Of a DNA stretch of 35,093 nucleotides, positions 1 through 8,192 are shown piece after piece (within the stretch, counting starts at the first letter, position 1; the number at the start of each line of letters is the position of its first letter). A model generated the notes under the pieces. That model was not told the DNA's origin. It did not search any database and was given only the letters and a program-made list of their open reading frames with translations. Made by a program: the position numbers and the translations under genes. Source of the stretch: an uncultured Caulobacterales bacterium (GTDB lineage Bacteria > Pseudomonadota > Alphaproteobacteria > Caulobacterales > Caulobacteraceae); the NCBI GenBank assembly GCA_903840435.1, contig CAIMFV010000050.1, positions 1 through 35,093 of the forward strand. The letters run 5' to 3'.

Positions 1-139
1 CCTGCAGAATGAATGATGTCGACCCGCAGGCTTGGCTAACGCAAACGCTCGAGCGCCTCGCAAACGGCTGGCCGCTCTCCAAGCTCGAAGACCTCATGCC
101 GTGGAATTTTAACGCCAACGGGGTCAGCTAATCGCTTAC
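1..139 (+). mobile_element. IS66-family element, right end with transposase C-terminus
   Basis: The reading frame from base 3 to the TAA at 129-131 encodes the end of an IS66-type transposase: a VDPQAWL segment followed by a LxxLMPWNF segment, which matches the conserved C-terminal tail of IS66 transposases (typically VDPxAWLxxVLxRI...LLPWN). The sequence GCTTAC at 134-139 fits the end of an IS66 inverted repeat, since these elements begin 5'-GTAA. The element boundary is therefore probably base 139. Only the last 42 codons are inside the window, so whether the rest of the element is intact cannot be judged. The bases that follow belong to a decayed copy of a locus found again at 2.8-3.1 kb. 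Confidence 0.8.
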
Positions 140-216
140 GTACAGTCTTTACGGCAATGGTCGGCTTGGTCGGGTCAGTGGTCGGGTTTTATTTCGGCTC
201 GCAAAAGCAGACCTAA
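139..216 (+). pseudogene. 3' remnant of a small membrane protein gene (copy A)
   Basis: Immediately after the IS66 end, an open frame encodes a hydrophobic tail (TVFTAMVGLVGSVVGFYFGS) ending at TAA 214-216. Copy B of the same tail lies at 2781-2957 and reads TVFKAMAGLVGALVWFYFGS. The shared glycine-rich transmembrane tail indicates the end of a membrane protein gene whose body is missing here, probably lost when the IS66 element inserted. The original protein family is not identifiable from this fragment. Confidence 0.5.
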
Positions 217-340
217 CGAACCGCCATCGGCGGAATAACAGGTTTCAGAAAGCGCAACTGCATGCACGCTCTCGATACATCCAATGCACCACCCGAAGCC
301 GCCAATCCGCACACGGATCGCAGTGGTAGCAGCGATCCAC
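141..340 (+). repeat. 200-bp direct repeat, copy A
   Basis: These 200 bases align without gaps to 2891-3090, at a constant offset of 2750 bp. I counted about 33 mismatches, so identity is about 83%. The repeat spans the end of a membrane protein gene, a short spacer and the first codons of a cupin gene. Similarity fades after about 340, and on the left it stops where the IS66 element ends. Confidence 0.85.
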
Positions 341-438
341 GCACGGTGTTTCCTTTGGGATCGCGAAACCTGAAGAGAATTTGTCAGATGGGTCAGAATC
401 TTAGTGACAATCCCTGCTTTGAGGCGGTCGCCGCATGA
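262..438 (+). pseudogene. 5' remnant of cupin gene (copy A)
   Basis: From ATG 262 the frame begins MHALDTSN and continues with an EAANP stretch, closely matching the N-terminus of the intact cupin protein encoded from 3012. After about 28 codons the similarity is lost, and the frame runs through unrelated sequence to TGA 436-438. The whole cupin barrel is absent, so this is a broken copy and not a functional 58-residue gene. It sits upstream of the TonB-dependent receptor gene that starts at 596. The stretch 439-595 holds no recognisable gene and probably contains that gene's promoter, though no convincing -35/-10 pair stands out. Confidence 0.6.
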
Positions 439-595
439 ATATTGCGACATAGTTGACCGCCTATCAAATTTAATACACGGTCATCGCAATCTCGATTAAG
501 GAAGATTAGAGGGGAGATCCCACCGGCCGCGCGATTAAAGTGGTTCGACTGTAAAAATTCCCACCGTGTGAATTCATGCGAACATTCGAGGACGT

Positions 596-2728
596 TTGCC
601 GTTGTTCCAAAAATTTCGAACTCCATTTTTGTTGAAGTTGGCGTCCCAAGAGGGAGTCTGGCAACGCAAGCTGCTTTCGCACGTTAGCGTCTTAGCGATT
701 GTCTTGGATCTCGCGCCTATGCTGGCCTGTGCTCAAGACTCTGGGGGCGCGGATTCAGCTGCGAAGAGTTCAACTTCGGCGGTGGTGGTGAGTGATCTTG
801 TCATCACGGCTCGACGGAAGGAACGTACGACGAAGATTGATCGGACAGTCTATGATGTTCGAGCCAATGCCGAGACGCGTACGTCACGCGCCATTGATGT
901 CATCGGCAAGTTGCCCAGCGTCTTCGTTGGTCCGAAAAACAGGATTACGATGCAGGGTGGCGTGAACGTTACCCTGATGCTCGACGGGAAGGTTGTGCCC
1001 CGAGACGTCGCATTACAGGTTCCAGCCGATCAGATCGACAGCATCGAAGTCATTACCAACCCGTCTGCCGCCTTTGATTCCAGCGATGGTCCGATCATAA
1101 ACATTGTCCTCAAGAAGGTTCCGAAGTCACCGTGGAAGGGTGAGTTTGCGGCTGCTGACAACACTTTGAACACTTACAATACAAGCGTGTCGCTCACGCG
1201 AGGCTGGGACAAATGGAAATTTAATACCTATCTAAGTTTGACGGACGAGCGGGGTAAGGCGCACATAGCGACTGACCGTAACTATGACCCGTCCGACGGG
1301 CTATCCTATGACGACAGTCATCGCAGCGAGGCGTCGCGCACCACCACAGACAAGGCTCTGGGCAGCCTCAAGCTCGCCCGTGACCTGGATAGCGACGCGA
1401 GTGTGACCCTGTCGAGCGTGCTGTTCAGCACCCGTACGGTCGTCAATGGAGGATACGATACTCTTTTTGGAACTGGCGGCCCTAATGCGACCAACGCTAC
1501 CTACCACGGCCGGGACAAGACTGATAATTTCCACAGCACACTGTCTTACTCCGCCAAACGTGAAAGCGATTACAGCCTTGAGCTTTATAGTTCGGTCTCC
1601 CTAACGCATGTGGACAGCGGTGGCGCCTTCCACGAAGACGGGCTCTTGCAGTCCAGCGCCGAGGTCAACGAAAACGATCATTTTGACGTGTCCGCTGACT
1701 ACCAAAAGCAATATGGCGACAACCAACTGAGTGCTGGCCTTGTTTTTACGACCGTACATAGCACCTACGCCGATTCCGACTATGGCTATGTGGCTGAAGG
1801 AGAGTTGCAAGTCGACCGCTTTACAGCTCAAGAGTACGACTACGCAGCTTACATAACTTATCAAATAAACTTCGATGGATATGGCGTCATGCCGGGTCTG
1901 CGAAGCGAGCTAACCGACCTCAGCATGAAAAACGCTTCGGGTCCGATCGCCGGTGTTGCTGGTTACAATCGGGTTCTGCCGAGTTTGAATCTTCAGAAGA
2001 CAGTGGGCGAACACAACATCTTTCGAGCAAGCTATAGCGAGCGTACGACGCCATTTACCATACAGCAATTGAACCCGTTTGTGCGCTACTATGGCCCGGA
2101 AAACGCCACCCAAGGCAATCCAAGCCTGAGACCTGCCTATGGGGAAAACTTTGAGCTGGGACATGAATACAACGCAGAGACCTACTCTATAGTCTCGACT
2201 TTGTATTACCGAGACACAAAAAACGACATAAATACCTATCTTTTCCTTGGCCCCAATGGCGTCTTGATCTCGACCCCGATAAATCTGGGTCGCTCGCGGA
2301 GCGTGGGCATCGAAACCGTTTGGAAGCACTCGGTCGGAAAGCGCATCGACATAACACTGGATTTCGACGTTTTCTCGCGCGAAATCGTGGCGCCGGATGC
2401 ACTCAGGCAGTTTGCCACTGAACGCCACCCCGGCATCAACTCTAAAGTATCGTTCGAATATAAAATCGGCAAAGACGACAAATTAACGTCCAATATTAGC
2501 TATCAGGGCAAGACCTACGGATTAGGCAGCGAGACCTCCGGCTTATGGACAACCGACATTACGTGGTCTCACACTGTGAGCAAACGTCTGTCTTTCGTCT
2601 TAGACCTCGTTGATTTTGGAGGGACGCGCGATCAACTCGTCCAGTCCGATGGACCGGGCTATCGGCAGATCGCGCGTACCCGCAGTCCAGTCCAGGCAAT
2701 CCGTTTAGGGCTTTCGAGATCGTTTTGA
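596..2728 (+). CDS. TonB-dependent outer-membrane receptor (710 aa)
   Basis: An outer-membrane beta-barrel receptor that would take up a ligand using TonB-ExbBD energy. The N-terminus has a hydrophobic export segment (about residues 27-46, ending near ACAQ). A TonB-box-like VVSDLVITARRK follows at about residue 64, and then a plug domain (about 75-175) with IDVIGKLPSV, LMLDGKVV and DSIEVITNPSAAFD. The rest is barrel-like, and the protein ends in phenylalanine (GLSRSF), as outer-membrane porins and receptors do. The plug resembles the 'outer membrane beta-barrel' (OMP_b-brl_3) group more than classical siderophore receptors. The start is a TTG at 596 with a weak GAGG upstream; no in-frame ATG gives a better start. 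Base composition is clearly AT-richer than its neighbours (about 50% G+C in sampled lines against 60-65%), and the gene is flanked by direct repeats, suggesting acquisition or rearrangement. The ligand cannot be inferred. Confidence 0.85.
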   Translation: MPLFQKFRTPFLLKLASQEGVWQRKLLSHVSVLAIVLDLAPMLACAQDSGGADSAAKSSTSAVVVSDLVITARRKERTTKIDRTVYDVRANAETRTSRAIDVIGKLPSVFVGPKNRITMQGGVNVTLMLDGKVVPRDVALQVPADQIDSIEVITNPSAAFDSSDGPIINIVLKKVPKSPWKGEFAAADNTLNTYNTSVSLTRGWDKWKFNTYLSLTDERGKAHIATDRNYDPSDGLSYDDSHRSEASRTTTDKALGSLKLARDLDSDASVTLSSVLFSTRTVVNGGYDTLFGTGGPNATNATYHGRDKTDNFHSTLSYSAKRESDYSLELYSSVSLTHVDSGGAFHEDGLLQSSAEVNENDHFDVSADYQKQYGDNQLSAGLVFTTVHSTYADSDYGYVAEGELQVDRFTAQEYDYAAYITYQINFDGYGVMPGLRSELTDLSMKNASGPIAGVAGYNRVLPSLNLQKTVGEHNIFRASYSERTTPFTIQQLNPFVRYYGPENATQGNPSLRPAYGENFELGHEYNAETYSIVSTLYYRDTKNDINTYLFLGPNGVLISTPINLGRSRSVGIETVWKHSVGKRIDITLDFDVFSREIVAPDALRQFATERHPGINSKVSFEYKIGKDDKLTSNISYQGKTYGLGSETSGLWTTDITWSHTVSKRLSFVLDLVDFGGTRDQLVQSDGPGYRQIARTRSPVQAIRLGLSRSF

Positions 2729-2780
2729 CCCGGTCGGAGGGTGTCTCTCGATGGTCTGGGCCGCAAGTGCCGTCCATTAA

Positions 2781-2957
2781 TGCCTTCGCCAAGGTCATCT
2801 TCTCGAAATAGCCGAGGCGGGACAAAGCCGTGGCACCCATCGACCAAACGCCGTCCAATCCGCGCTCTCCTTGTTGACCACTCCGCTCGGTACGGTCTTT
2901 AAGGCGATGGCGGGCCTGGTCGGGGCGCTGGTCTGGTTTTATTTCGGCTCGCAATAG
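2781..2957 (+). pseudogene. 3' remnant of a small membrane protein gene (copy B)
   Basis: An open frame runs from after the stop at 2778 to TAG 2955-2957. It encodes a hydrophobic C-terminus (SALSLLTTPLGTVFKAMAGL, then GALVWFYFGSQ). It has no start codon with a convincing ribosome site, and it follows directly on the receptor gene end, so it is probably the severed tail of the same membrane protein seen at 139-216. Copy B keeps about 58 codons, more than copy A. Confidence 0.4.
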
Positions 2958-3090
2958 CAGACCTAACGAACCGGCAATGGCGGAAAACCAAGTTTCAGAA
3001 GGCGCAATTGCATGCACGCTCTCGACACGTCCAATGCTGCCTCCGAAGCCGCCAATCCGCCCAAGGATCGCATTGTCAGCGGCGACCCGC
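2891..3090 (+). repeat. 200-bp direct repeat, copy B
   Basis: Gapless partner of 141-340 (offset 2750 bp, about 83% identity by my count). In this copy the repeat leads into the intact cupin gene at 3012, so copy B appears to be the functional locus and copy A the decayed one. Confidence 0.85.
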
Positions 3091-3353
3091 AGGCTGTGGT
3101 CCGTCTGGGCTACGCAAGTCCGGATGGGAAGTTTTCAGCTGGCACCTGGACCTGCACGCCCGGTCGCTGGCGGGTACAGTATGACGAGGTCGAATATTGC
3201 CGCATCCTGTCGGGCAAGGGCGCGGTGATCGATGCGGACGGTAGGGCGCATCCGATTAAGCCAGGCGACGAATTCGTCATCCCGGCAGGCTTTGTCGGCG
3301 AATGGTCGGTCGAGGAAGAGATGACCAAGACCTGGGTGATTGTGCTGCCCTAA
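3012..3353 (+). CDS. cupin domain protein (Cupin_3 type, 113 aa)
   Basis: A small single-domain cupin. Residues about 35-113 form one beta barrel with the pattern of the Cupin_3/DUF861 family: GTWTCTPGRWRVQYDEVEYC, an ILSGKG turn, a DADGxxHPIKPGDEFVIPAG motif and a final EWSVEEEMTKTW strand. Family members include ureidoglycine aminohydrolase-like enzymes and many uncharacterised proteins. The substrate is not predictable from sequence. There is no signal peptide, so it should be cytoplasmic. The ATG at 3012 is conserved in the decayed copy at 262. Its stop codon overlaps the stop of the convergent chrA gene by three bases, so no terminator separates them. Confidence 0.85.
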   Translation: MHALDTSNAASEAANPPKDRIVSGDPQAVVRLGYASPDGKFSAGTWTCTPGRWRVQYDEVEYCRILSGKGAVIDADGRAHPIKPGDEFVIPAGFVGEWSVEEEMTKTWVIVLP

Positions 3354-4585
3354 GGCGCGAGCGCCGCGCTGAGGGCTGAGATGAACACCACGGCGCATAC
3401 CATAGCAAGCGGCGGGGTCTTGAACTTGACCAGGGCAACACAGGCGGCGACGGCGAGGCCGAAGTCCTTGGCGGAATGGATGGCCGTGGTCCAGACCGGA
3501 TTATAGAGCGCCGCTGCCAGAAGACCCACCACAGCGGCATTGACGCCTTGCAAGCTGGCGCGGGCGCGCACGCCGCTCTGAAGCCAGCGCCAATAGGGGG
3601 CGGCTGCGGCCATCAATAGGAGCCCCGGCAGAAAGATGGCGACCAGTGCTATGACGCCCCCGCACAATCCGCCGCCGCCGACCGGTGCGCTGGCGCCCAA
3701 AAAGGCGGCAAAACTGAACAGCGGACCGGGGAGGGCCTGGGCTGCGCCATAGCCGGAGAGAAACCGCGCCGGGGACACCCAGCCAGGGGTGACGACCTGG
3801 CTTTGTAACAGCGGCAACACCACGTGCCCGCCGCCAAACACCAAGGCGCCGGTCTGGTAAAACCGATGAAAGAGCGCCCAACCGCCTAACTGGCCAAAGA
3901 CGACCCCTCCGGGAAGGAAAAGGAGCCCAAAGGCGCCAAGGGCTGCGGCTGTCCAGCCTTTTGCGACGGGAAGCTGCCCATCCAAGTGCGCGATGGGGGC
4001 TGCTCGACAAACAGCGAGGCCAAAGAGGCCACCGGCCACCAGGATGGCGATGTGTCCGAAGCCAGGCGGCAAGAGGAGGGCTCCGGCCAAGCTGGCCAGG
4101 GCGATGGCGGCACGGGTCACGTCGGGTGTCAGTGTCCGCGCCATGGCCAGCACCGCTTGAGCGACGATAGCGACCGCGCACAGGTGGAGGCCGTGCTCGA
4201 AAGCCGCGCCAAGCCAGGTCGAAGCGGAGACAGGCGCCCACCGTGCCGCCAAGATCATCAGAACAGCTGAGGGCAGGGTAAAGCCCAACCAAGCCGCGAG
4301 TCCGCCGCAAAGGCCTGCGCGCTGAAGGCCAAGCGCAAAACCGACCTGACTGGACGCAGGCCCCGGCAGGGCCTGCGCCACCGCCACGAGTTCGGCGAAC
4401 ACAGCTTCCGTCACCCAGGCCTTCCGCACCACAAACGTGCGGCGGAAATAGCCGATATGAGCCACCGGTCCACCGAAAGCGGTTAGGCCGAGGATGAGAA
4501 AACTCACGAAGACGTCGCCAAGACCCTGGAGGCTTAAACCCCTCTCGGTTGAGGTCTTCGTCACGGTCGGCTTAGGGGGCGCCAA
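3350..4585 (-). CDS. chrA: chromate transporter ChrA family (411 aa)
   Basis: A membrane transporter of the CHR superfamily; characterised bacterial members export chromate from the cytoplasm. Its length (about 400 residues) and internal duplication are typical of the two-domain long-chain form. The first half has AFGGPVAHIGYFRR (about residues 36-49) and ALPGPASSQVGFALG. The second half repeats these as VFGGGHVVLPLL and ALPGPLFSFAAFLGA. Many hydrophobic segments are visible. The chosen start is TTG (4585-4583), because GGAG lies seven bases upstream of it. Nearby genes give no further hint of chromate resistance, and no chrB-like regulator is present, so it could serve another oxyanion or be a housekeeping paralogue. 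Confidence 0.9.
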   Translation of the reverse strand: MAPPKPTVTKTSTERGLSLQGLGDVFVSFLILGLTAFGGPVAHIGYFRRTFVVRKAWVTEAVFAELVAVAQALPGPASSQVGFALGLQRAGLCGGLAAWLGFTLPSAVLMILAARWAPVSASTWLGAAFEHGLHLCAVAIVAQAVLAMARTLTPDVTRAAIALASLAGALLLPPGFGHIAILVAGGLFGLAVCRAAPIAHLDGQLPVAKGWTAAALGAFGLLFLPGGVVFGQLGGWALFHRFYQTGALVFGGGHVVLPLLQSQVVTPGWVSPARFLSGYGAAQALPGPLFSFAAFLGASAPVGGGGLCGGVIALVAIFLPGLLLMAAAAPYWRWLQSGVRARASLQGVNAAVVGLLAAALYNPVWTTAIHSAKDFGLAVAACVALVKFKTPPLAMVCAVVFISALSAALAP

Positions 4586-4704
4586 AGCAGAGCTCCAAGA
4601 AAAATTTATCCGAATTCGTCACTTGAAAAATTTTGAACTATTTTAATGTCTGTTGTGCAACATTTGCCGCAGGTCGGAGCCAAGACCACAATTCTGGTAC
4701 GATA

Positions 4705-6042
4705 ATGGCAACCCTTTCAGAGGCCAAGCTACGGGGTTTGCGCGCCCTAATTGCCGATGCGCCTGAGGCGGTGATCGATGGGATAGAGAGCTCGCTCTAT
4801 GCCGACGGTGCGCGCGACGCCACCACCAGGGCAATCGCTAGCATGATCTCGGAAGAGCGCGAAAGGCGTCGGTTGCAATCGCGGGTCTTTGCACCGGTGA
4901 TCGCGCTTTTCCAACCGCGCAATCCGGTGGCGCCAAAGCCAGAATTTCCGCCTGAAACCTTCAAGCTAATTTGGCGCGATCTAACTGTGCTCGATCCAGA
5001 CCTGATGAACAAGGCGCTGCGCGATCTTTATGATCGGGTCGACGGCGAGGTTCCTGAGTCCTTTGATGTTATTTGTCTGACGGCTGCCGAGGCGCTCAGC
5101 GAAGGTCGGCTGGAGGTGACGCTGGCCCGGCTCAGGAAGTTGGGACTTGACCCCGAACGGCTGGCCCAAATTCTTCGCCTCGCGCCCCTCTCCAGGACTT
5201 CGATACCGAAGCTCGATGGCTGGTTGCGCAATCTCAATCCAAATTCGATTAGCAGCGTCCGTCTGGCTTTCAAGGACGCAGCCAAACTTTGCGACGATGG
5301 CGGCGTCTTGCAGATGGAAGTCTTTTTTGCCCAAATGGTCGAGCCTTGGCAGATCCTGCGGCTGATCTCTGCGGTGATGGACAAGCCCAGTGATCGCTAT
5401 TTGGGACAGTCGGAACTGGGTCTTTTCGGCGAACGCTTGCTGGATGACATCGATCGCCGAATTGGGATCATCAAGGCGTTTGATCCGGGCCAAGGCGAGG
5501 CGGCGGCTGGGCTTGTCGCGGCCGAAGTGACAGTTGTGCTCAGCCAACTGGACGAATTCGACCGGTGGATCACGCTTGATCCGGCCAATGGCTGGGGCAG
5601 ACGCCTTACGCAATCCCGTCGGGGATTGGCGCAGGCCATCGAAGCGCGTTTGAAACAGGTCGAGGCGGCGGTCGATGCCGCACTGCCTTCCGCCGCCAAA
5701 TCCAGTGGATCGAAAGCGGTTCGCGCGCCCGCGCGACTTGACATAGACCCAGATCCCCAAGCCGCAACGCGGGCGCTCGCCATGTTGGTTTTCGCCGACC
5801 GGGTGAAGTCCTCGGCGACGCTTGGCGGCTATGGCGCGTTCCGTGCCAAGGTGATGGAGGCCGTGGCGGTGAAGCTGCACGCCTATGTCGAGGACCTGCT
5901 CGACCACTTACGCAGCGAAGCGGCGCGGGACGGGCCACCAAAAGCGCGGGTGCAGGCCTTTCTCAACCTCGCAGCGCGATGTGCGGGGCTGGCCATCGAC
6001 GCAGACGCGGAGGCGACCTTTCGTCGCCGGATCGAGGCCTAG
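4705..6042 (+). CDS. hypothetical protein (445 aa), unrecognised
   Basis: I do not recognise this family. The protein is probably soluble and mostly helical: no signal peptide, no transmembrane segment, many Ala/Leu/Arg/Glu residues. A long central region (about residues 120-340) is rich in LR.L.LD-type helices, and an Ala/Pro-rich linker lies near residues 325-350. The frame is open back to 4633 with a TTG start, but residues translated there (MNYFNVCC...) do not look native. The ATG at 4705 begins MATLSEAKLRGLRALIADAP, a plausible N-terminus, although its ribosome site is weak. The stop codon overlaps the left arm of the palindromic repeat at 6041. It is divergent from chrA and probably has its own promoter in 4586-4704. 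Confidence 0.7.
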   Translation: MATLSEAKLRGLRALIADAPEAVIDGIESSLYADGARDATTRAIASMISEERERRRLQSRVFAPVIALFQPRNPVAPKPEFPPETFKLIWRDLTVLDPDLMNKALRDLYDRVDGEVPESFDVICLTAAEALSEGRLEVTLARLRKLGLDPERLAQILRLAPLSRTSIPKLDGWLRNLNPNSISSVRLAFKDAAKLCDDGGVLQMEVFFAQMVEPWQILRLISAVMDKPSDRYLGQSELGLFGERLLDDIDRRIGIIKAFDPGQGEAAAGLVAAEVTVVLSQLDEFDRWITLDPANGWGRRLTQSRRGLAQAIEARLKQVEAAVDAALPSAAKSSGSKAVRAPARLDIDPDPQAATRALAMLVFADRVKSSATLGGYGAFRAKVMEAVAVKLHAYVEDLLDHLRSEAARDGPPKARVQAFLNLAARCAGLAIDADAEATFRRRIEA

Positions 6043-6113
6043 TGGTCCGATTCCGACATTTGCATCCCTGATATGCCTGCCGCCGAGCAAATGTCGAAAT
6101 CCTAAGGACCACT
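6041..6113. repeat. REP-like imperfect palindrome 1
   Basis: A long hairpin-forming palindrome. AGTGGTCC (6041-6048) pairs with GGACCACT (6106-6113), GATT (6049-6052) with AATC, and CGACATTTGC (6054-6063) with GCAAATGTCG (6086-6095). That gives 22 paired bases with two small bulges around a 22-base loop. It starts within the stop codon of the upstream gene. It lacks a T-run, so it is not a simple intrinsic terminator. Its form suggests a dispersed REP/MITE-like element. Confidence 0.7.
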
Positions 6114-6143
6114 TGCAAACTCATTGATTTTAGTAGTTTTTTC

Positions 6144-6198
6144 GAATTCGACATTCGAAACTCCGCCACGTGTCAAATGGGAGTCGAATGTCAAATTC
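6144..6198. repeat. REP-like imperfect palindrome 2
   Basis: GAATTCGACATTCG (6144-6157) is the inverted complement of CGAATGTCAAATTC (6185-6198), with 13 of 14 positions paired. It lies 30 bases after palindrome 1 and shares the core CGACATT with it, so the two probably form one bipartite element of about 158 bp. The remaining 6199-6300 leads into the dipeptidase gene and probably contains its promoter. Confidence 0.6.
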
Positions 6199-6300
6199 AA
6201 TCCACGAGAGCGGTTTCCCGCGATTTGAGCAGTGCCTCCACTTGATCCGTGCCCGTTTCCCGTGTGACGAAGTGACGGATAAGCGGGGGTGGAGGGCATG

Positions 6301-7557
6301 ATGCGCAAACGGGGCTTAAGCTTGATACTGGTCGCGACGCTTGCAATGGCGAGCGGTGCGCGGGCTGAAACCGACCCAGCGATCCGCGCGCGTGCCGTGG
6401 TGACCGCCTCGCCCATTATTGATGGACACAATGACCTGCCCTGGCGCATGCGCTTGCGGCTCGATGGCCGTGCGGATGGGCTCGACTTTAATGACGAGGC
6501 CAAGGTCAAGGCGGCGGGCTTTGACACCGACTTTCCCCGGCTGAAGCGGGGCGGGCTTGGCGGGCAGTTTTGGTCCTTGTGGGTGCCGAATGAATTGAAG
6601 GGGCCTGCAGCCACGGTCGCGGTGATCAAACAAATGGACCTTACCCGCCGATGGGTGGCGACCAATCCCGACCACTTGCAACTCGCCTTTACCGCAGCTG
6701 AAGTTCGCCGCGCCGAACATGATGGCAAGGTCGCGTCGTTGATGGGCATTGAGGGCGGGGCGGCGATCGATAATTCCTTAGAGGTCTTGCGTCAGCTTTA
6801 CCTGCTGGGCGCGCGCTATATGACGCTGACCCATTTCGACGATACGGACTGGGCCGATAGCTCAAACGGTCTTGGGTTGCACAAGGGCTTAACGCCCTTT
6901 GGCAAGGCGGTTGTGCGGGAGATGAACCGCCTGGGCATGTTGGTCGATTTGAGCCATGTCTCGGAAAAGACCATGTCAGATGCGCTCGATGTGGCCCAAG
7001 CCCCCGTGATTTTCAGCCATTCCTCTGCCCGGGCCTTTTCCAACCATCCCCGCAACGTACCCGACAGCATCCTTCTGAGGGTCGCGGCCAATGGTGGGGT
7101 GGTTATGGTCAATATGGTGCCGAACTATATCAGCGAGGCGGTGCGCCTGTGGTCGGCGGAAAGCGCCGCCGATGTGGCGCGCCAAGCCGGTCTGCATGTT
7201 GGCGATCCGACGGCTGCCGTCGCTGGCCACGCCGCATGGGCAGCGGCCCATCCAAGGCCCGCCGTCACCATCAAGGATTGGGCGGATCAGGCCGACCATG
7301 TGCGCCAGATTGCAGGCCCAGATCATGTTGGGATTGGTGCGGATTTCGGCGATGCCGATGAGTTTCCCGACGGCGTCACCGGGGTGGATGCAAGCTTCGA
7401 CCTCGTGGTCGAATTGGCGCGGCGGGGCTGGAGTGATGAAGACTTGAAGAAATTGACCGGTCAAAACCTGTTACGGGTCATGGCCGAGGTTGAGGCAAAA
7501 GCCACAAGCCTACAAAAGCTGCGCGGTCCCGGCATGGAAACACCGCGCACACGATAA
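6301..7557 (+). CDS. membrane dipeptidase, peptidase family M19 (418 aa)
   Basis: A secreted zinc dipeptidase of the renal dipeptidase (M19) family, which hydrolyses dipeptides and sometimes D-amino-acid-containing or beta-lactam substrates. The signal peptide is clear (MRKRGLSLILVATLAMASGARA, cut near residue 22). The metal ligands of the family are all visible: HxD in DGHNDLPW (about 41-48), the bridging Glu in MGIEGG, His in VDLSHVS and FSHSSARAF, and the catalytic Asp in GIGADF. Start: ATG 6301 is five bases after GGAGG (6291-6295); ATG 6298 and GTG 6289 are in frame but too close to or upstream of that site. The phosphatidyltransferase-like gene follows after a 23-base gap, so the two may be co-transcribed. 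Confidence 0.92.
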   Translation: MRKRGLSLILVATLAMASGARAETDPAIRARAVVTASPIIDGHNDLPWRMRLRLDGRADGLDFNDEAKVKAAGFDTDFPRLKRGGLGGQFWSLWVPNELKGPAATVAVIKQMDLTRRWVATNPDHLQLAFTAAEVRRAEHDGKVASLMGIEGGAAIDNSLEVLRQLYLLGARYMTLTHFDDTDWADSSNGLGLHKGLTPFGKAVVREMNRLGMLVDLSHVSEKTMSDALDVAQAPVIFSHSSARAFSNHPRNVPDSILLRVAANGGVVMVNMVPNYISEAVRLWSAESAADVARQAGLHVGDPTAAVAGHAAWAAAHPRPAVTIKDWADQADHVRQIAGPDHVGIGADFGDADEFPDGVTGVDASFDLVVELARRGWSDEDLKKLTGQNLLRVMAEVEAKATSLQKLRGPGMETPRTR

Positions 7558-7580
7558 GCGTGGCTACGGAAGCGGAAATC

Positions 7581-8192
7581 ATGTCGCTCGTCGCCATCCC
7601 CTATCTTCTCATCGCATTTAGAGTGTTTGCTGGCTTGGCCGCCGTCCTTTTGGCGGTCTTAATGGGACAGGCGGCCGGATTTGGCTGTGCGCTCCTCCTC
7701 GCGGTCGGGGTCTTGTCAGACATATTTGACGGGGTCATAGCTCGCCGTATTGGTGCCGCCACTGATCGACTTCGCAAATTTGATAGCCGAGCCGATCTCG
7801 TCTTCTGGATCGGCCTGACTGTGGCCCTGTTGCGCCTGCACCCGAACCTGTCAAAAGACATGCTCCCGCTGGTCGGGGTCCTTGGCGCGCTGGAGCTCGG
7901 TGTGCATGGGGCAAGCGTGATCAGGTTCGGCAAGGAAGCGTCACCGCATCACATTTTGTCGAAGCTCTTTGGTCTTGGCTTGTGGGCGCTGTTCACCCAA
8001 CTCTTTGTCACAGGGCGGGGCGGCGAGGTCCAGATGGGAGTATTTGCTTTGGGAGTCGCTTCGGAACTGGAAGCCTTGGCCATCACCCTAATTCTGCCCG
8101 AATGGCGCTGCGACGTCTCAACGGTTTGGAAAGCGGTGGAATTTCGAAAATTAAGTCGCCACCCCTCCGGCCTTGAAACCAGGGTCAGGTAA
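7581..8192 (+). CDS. CDP-alcohol phosphatidyltransferase-like membrane protein (203 aa)
   Basis: An integral membrane protein with several hydrophobic helices and the CDP-alcohol phosphotransferase signature, whose members join a CDP-activated lipid to an alcohol in phospholipid synthesis. The motif DxxDGxxAR is present (D47, D50, G51, R55), followed by the last two aspartates, D68 and D72. The second glycine of the canonical motif, expected nine residues after the Arg, is a leucine (L64, in TDRLRKFDS). This suggests a divergent subgroup. Two starts are possible: GTG 7560, two bases after the dipeptidase stop, and ATG 7581, which has a purine-rich GGAAGCGGAA just upstream; I chose the ATG. 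The acceptor alcohol is unknown. Confidence 0.75.
   Translation: MSLVAIPYLLIAFRVFAGLAAVLLAVLMGQAAGFGCALLLAVGVLSDIFDGVIARRIGAATDRLRKFDSRADLVFWIGLTVALLRLHPNLSKDMLPLVGVLGALELGVHGASVIRFGKEASPHHILSKLFGLGLWALFTQLFVTGRGGEVQMGVFALGVASELEALAITLILPEWRCDVSTVWKAVEFRKLSRHPSGLETRVR

Noticed and set aside
453-476. TTGACC and TAATAC as a promoter for the first receptor
   Set aside because: The spacing is only 12 bases, too short for a sigma-70-type promoter.
3501-4310. Long alternative frame (about 269 codons) on the minus strand
   Set aside because: It overlaps chrA in another frame and reads as Arg/Pro/Gly-rich noise typical of GC-rich shadows.
4981-5907. 308-codon antisense frame
   Set aside because: It is antisense to the better-formed 445-aa gene, has no motif, and has a His/Arg/Gln-rich composition.
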